Shown: positions 53,914-63,014, numbered from the stretch's first letter. The stretch: DNA of 64,000 nt from Eisenbergiella porci (GCF_009696275.1 NZ_VUMI01000021.1:1-64000); one strand, 5' to 3'. The notes: generated by a model not told the origin, from the sequence alone. Translations and numbers: made by a program.

Positions 53914-54927
53914 TTACAGTGATTTCAACCAGTCGAGAAGATCTTTATCTTGTTTCCATGTTGGTAAATCTTCAGATGTTGGACTGTCATAGGCTTCCAT
54001 TAATGCTTTGCGTTTCATCTTTTCGTCTGCTCTTGCATAGATTTCTGTTGTTGAAATATCAGAGTGACCAAGTAGATCTCTTATATAAACAAGATTTACT
54101 CCTGATTGAAGCAGATGCATCGCCTTGCTGTGGCGCAGCCAATGGGGAGTGATTTCATCAGAAATGTCCTTTGCCCCTGTAGCCTGAGCCTGACCAGCGT
54201 ATTTTTTTAAAATGTATGTTACGCCAGCTCTTGTCAAAGGTTTATTACCTCGATTCGTAAATAAAGGATTTCGACTGTATACAGGAGAAGATAATCCAGC
54301 ACTTTCAATGTACTGTTTAAGAAGTTCTCCTGTCGGCTTCATCACAGGAACAATGCGACTTTTCCCACCCTTACCTGTCAGTGTGATTGTAACGGTATCG
54401 TTTAGTGTAACATCACATACTTTTAAATCCACCAGTTCCTGAACTCTGGCACCGGTATCGTATAAAAGAGATAATAATACAGCATCTCTTTTACCCTGAG
54501 TTGGTGCTCTATCAGGCTGTTCAAGTAACCCTTTAATACTATCTAATGGAAGATACATTAGAGGTGGCTTATCTGTCTTTTTCATAGGAATAGACAAAAC
54601 TTTCTGGCATTGTTGGATATACTGTGGTTCTTCCACCATTAAAAAACTGAAAAAAGAATGTATAGCCGCAAGACGCTGATTTCTAGTAGCAGCCTTACAA
54701 TTACGTTCCTCTTCAAGCCATTGAAGAAAACATATAACCAGTTCTTTATCTACTTGGGCAATGGTCAACTTTTCAGGTGATAGGTTTTTCTGGTCTCTAC
54801 AGTATTTTAGAAATAGCGAAAAAGAATCCCTGTATGCCAGTTGGGTATTACGTTTACTTCCAACCTGACCAGGAAGGTATATGGATAGGAATTGAGTCAG
54901 ATATCGTGCAAAATCAGTTTCCCTCAT
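53914..54927 (-). CDS. Tyrosine recombinase (XerC/D-like, RIT-type)
   Basis: A 337-aa recombinase. The N-terminal core-binding domain (TQFLSIYLPGQVGSKRNTQLAYRDSFSLFLKYCRDQKN) is followed by the catalytic domain, with arginine in YDTGARVQELVDL, HWLRHSKAMHLLQSGV, LLGHSDISTTEIYARAD (histidine and tyrosine nucleophile). ATG 54927 has GGAGG upstream and overlaps the stop of the preceding frame by ATGA. It would recombine the element ends across the CGTTGG core. All catalytic residues are intact, so activity is possible although the element is truncated. Confidence 0.9.
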   Translation of the reverse strand: MRETDFARYLTQFLSIYLPGQVGSKRNTQLAYRDSFSLFLKYCRDQKNLSPEKLTIAQVDKELVICFLQWLEEERNCKAATRNQRLAAIHSFFSFLMVEEPQYIQQCQKVLSIPMKKTDKPPLMYLPLDSIKGLLEQPDRAPTQGKRDAVLLSLLYDTGARVQELVDLKVCDVTLNDTVTITLTGKGGKSRIVPVMKPTGELLKQYIESAGLSSPVYSRNPLFTNRGNKPLTRAGVTYILKKYAGQAQATGAKDISDEITPHWLRHSKAMHLLQSGVNLVYIRDLLGHSDISTTEIYARADEKMKRKALMEAYDSPTSEDLPTWKQDKDLLDWLKSL

Positions 54928-54984
54928 GGCATACCTCCGGAATGACATATGCAATGAGAAATACCAGCAACTTCCAAATATCCG
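54924..54984 (-). pseudogene. Last codons of a second recombinase-element gene
   Basis: In the frame ending TGA (54926-54924) the codons read EVAGISHCICHSGGMP before the stop. The overlap with the recombinase start is the tandem arrangement seen in recombinase-trio elements. Everything before about 54984 has been replaced by the response regulator gene. Confidence 0.45.
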
Positions 54985-55524
54985 GCGCTGCTGGATGTTA
55001 CACTACCAGATGGAACCGGTTTCGATATTTGCAAAGAGGTGCGTACTAACTCAACTGTCCCGATTATATTTCTGACAGCGTCCAATCAGGAAATCAGCAT
55101 TGTCCGGGGCCTTGATATGGGGGCTGATGATTATATTACAAAGCCGTTCAAGCTGAATGAACTACTGTCCAGAATTAAGGCTATTCTACGTCGTTCGTTG
55201 AAATTTTCCAAAGCAGATACTACTTTAGAAGCAAACGGTATTCGCATAGATACCGCCGAAAGGCTTGCCTGGAAAAATGGCGAGCCTATTGATCTGCCTC
55301 TGGTAGAGTACAAATTGCTGTGTCTGTTCATGCAAAATCCTAATCATCTCATGCCGCGGGAAATGATTTTAGACCGGATGTGGGATGGCAACGGGAATTT
55401 TGTAGATGATAATACTTTATCCGTTTATATCCGGCGGCTACGAAACAAAATTGAAGATACACCAAATGCGCCCAAATATCTGCTGACCGAACGAGGAATT
55501 GGATATAAGTGGGTTGTTGAGTGA
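54985..55524 (+). pseudogene. OmpR-family response regulator, 5' end lost (system 3)
   Basis: The frame reads ALLDVTLPDGTGFDICKEV from the junction. The phospho-acceptor aspartate is kept (LLDVTLPDG), but the first 45 or so residues with the acidic pocket are gone. The rest is normal: DYITKPFKLNELLSRIKAIL and a winged helix (IDLPLVEYKLLCLFMQNPNHLMPREMILDRMW...SVYIRRLRNKIE). A start might be found at GTG 55039, which would yield a partial receiver plus DNA-binding domain. Phosphorylation control is probably lost. Confidence 0.85.
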
Positions 55525-55534
55525 GGGCGGATTT

Positions 55535-56770
55535 ATGGGTAAATTAGGGAAAGAAACAAAGACACTGTTAATCGCTGTTACTGCTATCTGCCTCGTTTCC
55601 TTTCTCTTGGAAGGAGGGATTGCCACACTTCTGGCAAAAAATTTTCAGCAGGAATTATTACTCCATGATTATGGTATCGCAGGCCATTTGTTAAACAATG
55701 AAAACGAATTGTCAATTTCCGCTTTCACTTCACAGCCAAACGAGAATGACATGGAATGCGGCAGGGAGGCTTTGGCTTCTGTTGGATATGATGAAACGGT
55801 TTCCATACGTTTTCTGTCTGCTGTTCAGACGTACCGAAATCAGATGATGCTTTCTGTATTTCTGCTGTTGGTTTTCCTGTTTGGAGTAATCTGTTTATCG
55901 CTGTTTCTCTATCTCCATCGCCAGCATAGGGTTTTCAGTAACGCTGAAAATACCATCCGACAATTTCTGGATGGCGATACCACGTCCCGTATCGAATGTT
56001 CCCAGACTGATGACTGGTACAGCCTTTTTCATGCCATCAATGAAATGGCAACCATCCTTTCTGCTCATGCCAAGAACCAGCGACAGACCAAAGAATTTTT
56101 GCAGGACATTATTTCGGATGTATCACATCAGATTAAAACGCCGCTGTCTGCCTTAAAAATGTACCATGAGATTATAGCGAGCCATAAAGATGATACCGCA
56201 ACTGTGAGCAGCTTCACCGAAAAATCTCAAAGAGAGATTAAGCGGATGGAAGATGTGATTTACACCTTACTGAAACTGGCGCGGCTGGACGCAGGAATTA
56301 TCCAGATGGAAAAGGCCCCGAAAAATCTTTCTGCTCTTATGCAGGATGTTCTGGAACGCTTTGAAACTTGAGCAGAACGGGAGCATAAAACAATTATGCT
56401 TTCCGGCAAAGAAGATATTGTTTTATCATGCGATGCCCTATGGGTATCGGAAGCTATCAGCAATATTGTAAAAAATGCTTTGGAGCATACAGAGAACGGC
56501 GGTCATATTGGGGTAAAGTGGAGCCAATCTCCTTTAATGACACAGATTGAAATTTCCGATGATGGAAAAGGAATACACCCGGAAGATCTATATAACATTT
56601 TCAAACGGTTTTACCGCAGTCGTTTTTCTTCGGATGTTCACGGAATCGGCTTGGGGCTGCCGCTGGCGAAATCTATTGTAGAAGCTCACGGCGGAACCAT
56701 TTCCGTAACCAGCAGTTTAGGCGCAGGAACCACTTTTACATTGAATTTTCTAAACATTACAGATGAGTAA
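55535..56770 (+). pseudogene. Sensor histidine kinase with in-frame stop (system 3)
   Basis: From ATG 55535 a kinase of about 411 aa is open except for a TGA at 56369-56371 (ERFET-stop-AEREHKT). It has two membrane segments around a 75-residue outside domain (LLIAVTAICLVSFLLEGGIATLL; MMLSVFLLLVFLFGVICLSLFLYL), a HAMP-like linker, and histidine in SDVSHQIKTPLSALK. The ATPase domain (NIVKNALEHTENGG, SDDGKGIHPEDL, GIGLGLPLAKSI) lies after the stop in the same frame. The stop separates phosphotransfer from ATP binding, so the kinase is likely inactive unless the stop is read through. Confidence 0.85.
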
Positions 56771-56832
56771 GATAGATTTCACTTAAAAGTAAGTCATGGG
56801 GAGTATGATGTGTCTGTAAGGAGGTTTTGAAT

Positions 56833-57516
56833 ATGAATATTCTTGAAGTACAAGACCTGTGCAAGACCTATGGCACAGGCGAAACAGAAGTTCACGCTTT
56901 GAATCATGTATCATTTTCTGTCCGTAAGGGTGAGTTTATCGCTATCATTGGAGAGTCGGGTTCCGGCAAAAGTACCTTGCTGAATGTGATCGGCGCTTTG
57001 GACAGCGCCACTTCCGGCAAGGTATGGATTGATGGACAGGATATTTTTTCGATGCCGGAGAAGAAATTAACTGTGTTCCGGCGGCAGCACATCGGATTTA
57101 TTTTCCAGTCGTTTAATTTAATCCCGGAACTGAATGTGGAACAGAACATCACATTTCCGCTGCTGCTTGACTATAAAAAGCCAAATCAAAAGTTCGTCAA
57201 CGAATTGTTGCAGGTGCTTGGGTTGAGCGAGCGCCGAAAGCACCTTCCCTGCCAGCTTTCCGGCGGCCAGCAGCAGCGTGTGGCGATTGGACGGGCATTG
57301 GTCACACGCCCCGCCCTGATTATGGCAGATGAACCGACCGGAAATCTGGACAACAAAAACAGTCAGGAAGTTTTGGCTTTACTGCAAACCATGTCGGACA
57401 GGTATCAACAGACTATTTTGATGATTACCCACAACAAAAATCACGCCAGCGCAGCAGATCGCGTGTTCCGTATGACCGATGGCGTGCTGAAAGATTTGGG
57501 GGTGTCGTCACGTTGA
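56833..57516 (+). CDS. ABC transporter ATPase (system 3)
   Basis: A 227-aa ATPase of the MacB/LolD group: Walker [11 protein letters not shown]-loop [11 protein letters not shown], signature LSGGQQQR, Walker [14 protein letters not shown]-loop [12 protein letters not shown] 56833 follows AGGAGG. The end overlaps the permease start. It is about 60 bases after the broken kinase. Confidence 0.95.
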   Translation: MNILEVQDLCKTYGTGETEVHALNHVSFSVRKGEFIAIIGESGSGKSTLLNVIGALDSATSGKVWIDGQDIFSMPEKKLTVFRRQHIGFIFQSFNLIPELNVEQNITFPLLLDYKKPNQKFVNELLQVLGLSERRKHLPCQLSGGQQQRVAIGRALVTRPALIMADEPTGNLDNKNSQEVLALLQTMSDRYQQTILMITHNKNHASAADRVFRMTDGVLKDLGVSSR

Positions 57517-59846
57517 AAAGCTATCTTGGATTGGTACCGCAGTATGAAAAGGTACACCGCAAGAACAATCGGATTTCGGTTCTCTGCATTGTCCTTTCGG
57601 TATTGCTGGTAACTGCTATTTTCAGCATGGCCGATATGGCGCTGCGTGCACAGAAAAATTATTTTATCAAGACGAATGGTGAATACCATATCAGTCTGAC
57701 CGATATTGGTGAACAGACGGCGGAACTCGTAAAAGCACGGATAGATGTTGCCCTCTGCGGATGGACTTATCAGGGAACTACCGGCGCTATCGGCTCCAAA
57801 GCGGTCAGCTTCGCAGGTGCGAATGAGGACACCTTTTCAACTTTGACAGAAATGGATATGGAAAGCGGTTCATACCCTACCCTGCCCGATGAAGCATTAC
57901 TAAATAAATCGGCTTTGGAACAATTGGGCCTTGTGGTTGGCGACACCGTAACTGTTACAGTGCCGGACGGTTCCAGCCGGGAATACCGCATTACCGGCGT
58001 CCTTGCCGATATGGGAAGTTTGCTTAAAGCGGATGTATATGGCATGGTATTGACCGAGGACGGCTTTCTCAAAATTGCGGATGAAAATGCCAAAGACGGA
58101 ACTACTTTCCGCGTTCAGTTCAAAAATGGCGTAAACATTCAGAAGGCCATGAATGAAATAAAAGCGCAATATGGCCTTTCAGACAGTCAGGTAAGCGAAA
58201 ATACAGCGCTCCTTGGATTAATGGGACAAAGTGAGAACAGCACAATGCAGTCCCTATACATCGTTGCAGGCTTTCTTGTCCTTTTGGTGCTGATTGCCGG
58301 TGCAGTAATGATTGCCGCCAGCTTTAACACAAATGTTTTGGAACGGGTTCAGTTCTATGGCCTTTTGCGGTGTCTGGGAGCATCCAAAGCACAGGTAAAG
58401 CACTTCGTTGTTCTTCAAGGGTTGCGCCAAAGTATGAAGGGCGTACCGATTGGGCTGGTTGCCGGGCAGATCATTACATGGTGTGCCTGCCTTTTGCTGA
58501 AATCCATCAGCGGGGAACGCTTTTCAGAGATACCGCTTTTTCAGTTCAGTGTAAGCGGTCTGATTGCTGGTGCGGTGATCGGTTTTCTGATTGTACTGCT
58601 GGCATCCTTGTCCCCGGCGAAAAAGGCTTCTAAAGTATCGCCGGTAACTGCAATCAGCGGTAGTACACAGCTTACGCAGAACAAGAGGGCTGCAAATACA
58701 AAGCTGTTCCACATTGAAACCAGCATGGGAATTTTCCATGCACTATCCGGCAAAAAGAATGTATTCCTTATGACCTGCTCGTTTGCTATCAGTATTATGA
58801 TGTTCCTGTCGTTTCAGGTAATGGTAGTCTTTCTCAATCAGGGGATGCCTGCGCTCTCTCCATCGGCAGCGGATGTAACTATTACAATGGGAAATACACC
58901 GCTGGACAAGTCGCTGGTGGAACAGATCAGCGAAACGGAAGGTGTTGACAAAGTTTTTGGCCGTATGGAAAAGGCTGGCCTTTCTGTTTCCTCTGATGTG
59001 GGAGAAGGAACCGTCACACTCATTTCCTACAATGATAACCAATTCGGGTGGGCGAAAGAAGAATTAAATGAGGGCAGTATCACGCCTGCTATGGAAAATA
59101 CAGATCGTGTTCTGGTTACTTATCAGGATGGCGTAAACTGGAATGTTGGGGATACCGTAGTCCTTCATACATCTTCCGGTGATAAGCAGGTAACGATTGC
59201 CGGAATACTGGCAACGGCTACGGCCAGTGCGGTCAACGGTGCAGGCAGTAGTGGATATATGATTTGCTCGGAACAGACATTTGCCGCTTTGGTTGGCGAT
59301 TTGGGCTATACGACGATTGATGTTCAATTTTCTTCTGCTGGTGGGGATGATACTGTTTCCACAATACGGAGCATGATCCCATCCGACAGCACTGTTTCAG
59401 ACAAGAGAGTTACCAATTCCGAGTCCCAAAGTTCCTACTATACAGGCGCGGTGTTTATTTATGGCTTCCTCATCATTATTGTACTTATCACAGTGTTTAA
59501 TATTTTTAACAGCATGAACGCCAGTGTAGCGTCCAGAACAAGGCAGTACGGCATTATGCGTTCTATCGGAATGGGGACAAATCAGCTTTATAAGATGATT
59601 GCGGCGGAAGCCTTTACCTATGCAATACTTGGCTGTGTTGTTGGAAGCGTCTTGGGGTTGCCGCTGAACAAGCTGATGTTCCAGTTTTTAATTGCAGATA
59701 AATGGGGAACTGCATGGCAAATCCCTGTGGGTTCACTTCTTTTGATCGTGTTCCTCTGCCTTGCGTCTGCGACGATTGCGATTAGACGCCCCATCCGGCA
59801 AATCAGCAGAATGGCAATCGTAGACACAATTAACCTCCAACAATAA
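57513..59846 (+). CDS. FtsX-like ABC permease (system 3)
   Basis: A 777-aa permease starting at TTG 57513 over the ATPase stop (TTGA). It has an N-terminal membrane segment (ISVLCIVLSVLLVTAIFSMADMAL), an outside domain, three central segments with LRCLGASKAQVKHFVVLQG, a second outside domain and three C-terminal segments (FIYGFLIIIVLITVFNIFNSM, AEAFTYAILGCVVGSVLGLPL, IPVGSLLLIVFLCLASATI). It does not start with the PFENDT motif of system 1. It is intact, so only the control genes of this system are damaged. A strong terminator follows. Confidence 0.92.
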   Translation: MKSYLGLVPQYEKVHRKNNRISVLCIVLSVLLVTAIFSMADMALRAQKNYFIKTNGEYHISLTDIGEQTAELVKARIDVALCGWTYQGTTGAIGSKAVSFAGANEDTFSTLTEMDMESGSYPTLPDEALLNKSALEQLGLVVGDTVTVTVPDGSSREYRITGVLADMGSLLKADVYGMVLTEDGFLKIADENAKDGTTFRVQFKNGVNIQKAMNEIKAQYGLSDSQVSENTALLGLMGQSENSTMQSLYIVAGFLVLLVLIAGAVMIAASFNTNVLERVQFYGLLRCLGASKAQVKHFVVLQGLRQSMKGVPIGLVAGQIITWCACLLLKSISGERFSEIPLFQFSVSGLIAGAVIGFLIVLLASLSPAKKASKVSPVTAISGSTQLTQNKRAANTKLFHIETSMGIFHALSGKKNVFLMTCSFAISIMMFLSFQVMVVFLNQGMPALSPSAADVTITMGNTPLDKSLVEQISETEGVDKVFGRMEKAGLSVSSDVGEGTVTLISYNDNQFGWAKEELNEGSITPAMENTDRVLVTYQDGVNWNVGDTVVLHTSSGDKQVTIAGILATATASAVNGAGSSGYMICSEQTFAALVGDLGYTTIDVQFSSAGGDDTVSTIRSMIPSDSTVSDKRVTNSESQSSYYTGAVFIYGFLIIIVLITVFNIFNSMNASVASRTRQYGIMRSIGMGTNQLYKMIAAEAFTYAILGCVVGSVLGLPLNKLMFQFLIADKWGTAWQIPVGSLLLIVFLCLASATIAIRRPIRQISRMAIVDTINLQQ

Positions 59847-59872
59847 TTTCATTAAATAGCAAGCGTTAGAGG

Positions 59873-59906
59873 CTGGCCTTCCGTTTCTTTGGAGGGCCAG
59901 TTTTTT
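59873..59906 (+). terminator. Terminator closing system 3
   Basis: CTGGCCTTCC pairs with GGAGGGCCAG (one G-T pair), followed by TTTTTT. Confidence 0.85.
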
Positions 59907-59940
59907 GGCGTCTGGCTTACTCAACCCGACGCTGAAAAAA

Positions 59941-60078
59941 GGCGGCTTTAGGAGGGAGCCGCCCATGAAACACACTGACCGCCGACAAATTCAGACGACA
60001 TTTGCGCTATTTTCAAAAAAAGCGCAGCTACCGTACAGTCCCCGTCTGACAGCCGGTGCGAAACTCGTCACAATTTAA
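59941..60078 (+). CDS. Short frame with a ribosome binding site in a hairpin loop
   Basis: GGCGGCT (59941-59947) and AGCCGCC (59957-59963) form a perfect stem whose loop contains GGAGGG, directly before ATG 59965. The frame codes 37 aa (MKHTDRRQIQTTFALFSKKAQL...) and may be the beginning of a truncated backbone gene. I do not recognise it. The region to 60203 holds only a second hairpin (60162-60191). Confidence 0.35.
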   Translation, partial: GGFRREPPMKHTDRRQIQTTFALFSKKAQLPYSPRLTAGAKLVTI

Positions 60079-60161
60079 CTAAATACCGTACTTTTTGCGC
60101 TCGAATAGCTTCATGCTGTCCGGGCGCTTTTCTATGTCTCCGGTGCCGTTCCCCGCCGCCC

Positions 60162-60191
60162 CGTTCAGATTTTCCCGAAAAAATCTGAACG
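60162..60191. promoter_or_regulatory. Hairpin touching the ribosome binding site of the second sigma-like gene
   Basis: CGTTCAGATTTT and AAAATCTGAACG form a perfect 12-base inverted repeat that runs into GGAGGAAAGG before ATG 60204. It is the same design as at 49261-49302, with a different sequence. Confidence 0.65.
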
Positions 60192-60203
60192 GAGGAAAGG
60201 CAG

Positions 60204-60638
60204 ATGGAAGTCACCATCAACTATAACGGACAAGCTGTGACTGTCGAGGTCACGCTGGAAGTCTATGAATATCTTGACCGGGCCGACCACAAGGCCGAAA
60301 ACCTGTCCCATGAACAGCGGCGGCATTGGGATGGACGGGAGTTTGACGAATACATAGTAGCTGCCAAGGGCATAGGGCTTTACGGCGAAACGCCGGAGGA
60401 ATACCTGTGCTGCATGGAAACACTGGATGAACTCATGGCCGTTCTGGACACCTGTACCGAGGCCCAGCGCCGCCGGTTCCTGCTTTATGCGCTGGACGGT
60501 TTGAGTTTTTCGGAGATTGCCGCGCTTTGCGGCTGCTCCAAGAGCGCGGTTCAGTTTTCTATTGAGGGCGTGAGAAAAATTTTTAGAAATTTTCAAAAAC
60601 AGACTATACGAATGACCCCTTTTCAGGCTACCAAGTGA
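60204..60638 (+). CDS. Sigma-70 region 4-like regulator of a second element
   Basis: A 144-aa protein. The middle and end (LDTCTEAQRRRFLLYALDGLSFSEIAALCGCSKSAVQFSIEGVRKIFRNFQ) form a sigma region 4 helix-turn-helix. The N-terminus (MEVTINYNGQAVTVEVTLEVYEYLDRADHKAENLSHEQRRHWD) resembles that of sigma-like regulators in conjugative elements. It heads the decayed second element. A hairpin abuts its ribosome binding site. Confidence 0.78.
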   Translation: MEVTINYNGQAVTVEVTLEVYEYLDRADHKAENLSHEQRRHWDGREFDEYIVAAKGIGLYGETPEEYLCCMETLDELMAVLDTCTEAQRRRFLLYALDGLSFSEIAALCGCSKSAVQFSIEGVRKIFRNFQKQTIRMTPFQATK

Positions 60639-60786
60639 AAGGGATTTATCCCTTATCCCACGGAGAAGCGGACAGCGGACAAGCTGCCCGCCTCTCCATA
60701 TAGCCGGAAATCTCCCGCCGGGAGCGGGTCAGCACCAGCAAGGTCAGCGTCGCCATCCGCCGGGGGCTGCGGAATATGCGCCGCTA

Positions 60787-60825
60787 CTATGGAACGCTCC
60801 TCGTCCAGACAATATCGCGCTTCAT
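60787..60825 (-). pseudogene. Remnant of a toxin gene (YafQ/RelE-type position)
   Basis: On the minus strand an ATG overlaps the antitoxin stop (ATGA) and reads MKRDIVWTRSVP before TAG. The overlap is typical of toxin-antitoxin pairs, but only 12 codons remain, so the toxin has been deleted. The 60639-60786 stretch holds no recognisable gene. Confidence 0.55.
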
Positions 60826-61097
60826 TGTTTCAGCTCCCGGAGTGCTTCTTCTACATCGGAGTAATGCTTCACGCTGGGATCACGCGCGATCCGTTCCGCC
60901 TCCAACATGGCGGCGATGGTTTCTTTGTTCGGCTGTTCCAGCCTGACTTCAAAGGGAAAGCCACCGGCGCGGAGCGACTGGCGCAGGAAAACATTGATGG
61001 CGGTGGTGAGGTTCATCCCCAATTCGCCGTAAAGCGTTTCGCACTGCTTTTTGATGTCGCTGTCCATGCGGACGCTGAAATTCGTAGTGCCTGCCAT
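60822..61097 (-). CDS. RelB/DinJ-family antitoxin, orphaned
   Basis: A 91-aa protein (MAGTTNFSVRMDSDIKKQCETLYGELGMNLTTAINVFLRQSLRAGGFPFEV), the ribbon-helix-helix RelB/DinJ pattern. The C-terminal part (SVKHYSDVEEALRELKQ) would wrap the toxin. ATG 61097 follows GAAAGGGG. Its partner toxin is missing. The promoter and a palindrome operator are visible upstream, so it may still be expressed and could neutralise related toxins. Confidence 0.88.
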   Translation of the reverse strand: MAGTTNFSVRMDSDIKKQCETLYGELGMNLTTAINVFLRQSLRAGGFPFEVRLEQPNKETIAAMLEAERIARDPSVKHYSDVEEALRELKQ

Positions 61098-61130
61098 TGT
61101 ATCAACCCCTTTCAAGTTTATTGCACTTAT

Positions 61131-61159
61131 AGTATATGCTATTTGCATTGCAAAATCAA
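61131..61159 (-). promoter_or_regulatory. Promoter and palindrome operator of the antitoxin
   Basis: Minus strand: TTGATT (61159-61154), 17-base spacer, TATACT (61136-61131). The 13-base palindrome TTTGCATTGCAAA (142-154 of 61000) covers the spacer, consistent with autorepression by the antitoxin. Confidence 0.7.
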
Positions 61160-61203
61160 CTCAATAGCCGTAAAATTCACAAAAATTTAAGTAGGAATTG
61201 CTT

Positions 61204-61389
61204 ATGACCGCTACCCATTATCTTGTTACTGTCAATCTTACCATCCGCCTGCCCCTTGACCTGATACAGCCGGAACCGGCGGGCCGCCTGGAGCCGCCGA
61301 CTGCCCCGGAGCCGGAGACCCATTTCTGCCGGAACTGTCATAGCTGCGGCGGGTGCGGGAAGTGCCAGCATGAAGAAGAACAGTCCTGA
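61204..61389 (+). CDS. Small cysteine-rich element protein
   Basis: A 61-aa protein (MTATHYLVTVNLTIRLPLDLIQPEP...) whose end carries a cysteine cluster (HFCRNCHSCGGCGKCQHEEE) that may bind zinc. It overlaps the next frame. Similar small genes stand before the cysteine-rich gene in clostridial conjugative elements as I recall. The function is unknown. Confidence 0.6.
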   Translation: MTATHYLVTVNLTIRLPLDLIQPEPAGRLEPPTAPEPETHFCRNCHSCGGCGKCQHEEEQS

Positions 61390-62335
61390 CCCTATCCCCG
61401 TCATGGACTACCACCAGTACCGGCGGGCGCGGCGTCTGGTGCATGAGTGCTGTAACTATGACTGCGGAAACTGTATTGCGCTGGACGATGGGGAGGAATG
61501 TGTCTGCATCCAGTCTATTTCCTGATCCCTGCTGTGCCGGTGGTTTAAGGCGGCGGTGCTGCCGCTGGACAAGGAACTGGAAACGGCCCTGTTCCACCGG
61601 CTGGACGCGAAGAAGTGCGTTGTATGCGGTGCGCTGTTCACCCCCGGCTCCAACCGGGCCAAATACTGCCCGGAGTGCGCCGGACGCGTTCTCTATTCCA
61701 ATATCCTGCTGAAACTGTATCTGAAATCCCTGAAAAACGGCGGGCGGCTCCAGCTTGACGAGGACATTCCCTACACCGCCCAGATGATTGCCACCATTAC
61801 TCGCCAGCAGATCGGCACCGTAGAACGAGCCTTGTAGATTTTTCTCAAACTGGGCCTTGTGGAACTGCTGGACAGCGGGGCTTACTACATGAACAACATT
61901 GAGCTGCTGATCGGCCAGTCCTCTACCGAGGCCGAGAGAAAGCGGGCCGCAAGGCTCCAAAACAAGGCGCTTTCCGCGCCCCGGACAAACAGCGGACATT
62001 TGTCCGACATTCGTCCACCAGAGATAGAGATAGAGTTAGAGAAAGAGATAGAGGTAAAGGTAGAGAGAGAGTTAAAGAAGGGACAACCCGCCCGCGCCTA
62101 TGGCCGTTACCGGAATGTATTTCTTTCTGCCGGAGAACTGGCCGACTTGCAGGCTGACTTTCCCACCGTATGGAGCCAATACATCGAAAAGCTGTCCGAG
62201 TACATGGCGTCCACCGGCAAGCGGTATCAGAACCATGCCGCCACTATCCGGCGATGGGCCAGCAAGGACGCGAAAAAGACGGCTCCGCCCACCCGTAACC
62301 GGGATTACAGCGTAAAGGAGGATGAAACCGTATGA
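61370..62335 (+). pseudogene. Fused remnant: cysteine-rich protein + phage replisome organizer-like protein
   Basis: One reading frame from ATG 61370 to 62335 broken by TGA (61523-61525) and TAG (61835-61837). The first part (VHECCNYDCGNCIALDDGEECVCIQ, then KKCVVCGALFTPGSNRAKYCPECA) is a cysteine-rich protein typical of these elements. After ECAGRVLYSNILLKLYLKSLKNGG it passes in frame into a replisome-organizer-like winged helix (MIATITRQQIGTVERAL-stop-IFLKLGLVELLDSGAYYMNNIELLIGQ). A charged repeat and a C-terminal DNA-binding-like domain (LADLQADFPTVWSQYIEKLSEYMAS) follow. A deletion probably joined two genes, and two nonsense changes followed. The final segment from 61859 could still be translated. 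Confidence 0.78.
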
Positions 62336-62826
62336 TAGAGATTACCGCAGAAATCCGCGCTATCATCGACAAAGCCGCCGCCGGTGTGGAACTTGCCGAG
62401 GATGAATACATAGACCCGACAGACGGCCTTATCCACTGTAAAAAATGCAAGGGCCAGCGCCAGACCATTGTGCCGAGGTTTGGAAAGCCCGGTTACTTCA
62501 TGCCCCGCTGTATCTGCCAGTGCCAGAGGGAAGCCGAGGAACAGAGAAAGGCCGCCGAGGAACGCCAGCGCCGTATGGAGCGTATCAAGCGTCGGAAATC
62601 GCAGGGCCTACAAGACCGTTATCTGTATGACTACACCTTTGCCAACGACAACGGCCAAAATCCGTTGATGGACAAAGCCCGCGCCTATGTGGAGAACTGG
62701 AAAGAGGCATATAAAAACAATACTGGGCTTTTGCTGTTCGGAGATGTGGGAACTGGGAAGTCCTTTTTCGCCGGATGTATCGCCAATGCCCTGCTTGACC
62801 GGGATGTGCCGGTGCTGATGACGACC
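62332..62826 (+). pseudogene. DnaC-like helicase loader, 3' half lost
   Basis: The start overlaps the previous stop (ATGA). A zinc-binding-like N-terminus (HCKKCKGQRQ, MPRCICQCQREAEEQ), a basic linker, and GDVGTGKSFFAGCIANALLDRDVPVLMTT (Walker A) are the N-terminal half of a DnaC-type ATPase. At about 62826 the sequence joins, out of frame, the end of a coupling-protein gene. Walker B and the rest are missing. The open frame to 62958 is nonsense after that point. Confidence 0.8.
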
Positions 62827-63014
62827 TCCAGCTGCGTGGTGTGCGGCCTTTCCTTTCGGATAAGTACGACATCACCAAGCACCCCAATTTCAGGTATACT
62901 GCCGACGCAGATGACAAGAACGCTTTTGACATTGAAGCATTTCTGTCCGCAAGGCTGAAACTCAAGCCCAATGAGGTCTGCGATGTATATGAAGTAGACA
63001 CAAAGGGCGCTTAA
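62826..63014 (+). pseudogene. C-terminal remnant of a VirD4/TraG-type coupling protein
   Basis: In the frame from 62826 the sequence reads LQLRGVRPFLSDKYDITKHPNFRY...FDIEAFLSARLKLKPNEVCDVYEVDTKGA and stops at 63012. It resembles the C-terminal end of type IV coupling proteins of clostridial elements: LRG-RPF-SDK-DI then a KP-E-YE-D tail. Its whole ATPase part has been deleted in the fusion with the DnaC-like gene. The assignment is from memory of the family. Confidence 0.55.

Larger units (their letters stand above)
53818..54984. mobile_element. Truncated tyrosine-recombinase element (RIT-like) between parA and a response regulator
   Basis: From TTATGAAAAG (53818-53827) to about 54984 lies one element end with a terminator hairpin (53847-53884), one full recombinase gene on the minus strand, and the last codons of another gene upstream of it. 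Its end is nearly the same as the reverse complement of positions 1-124. The layout of recombinase genes in tandem with ATGA overlap suggests a recombinase-in-trio element of which only one gene survives. The other side is fused to the inside of a response regulator gene, so the element is incomplete here. Confidence 0.75.

Noticed and set aside
55535-61837. In-frame TGA and TAG codons suggesting recoding or an altered genetic code
   Set aside because: Many intact genes of the window end in TGA or TAG, the interrupted genes also show deletions, and no selenocysteine-type hairpin is evident. Decay is simpler.
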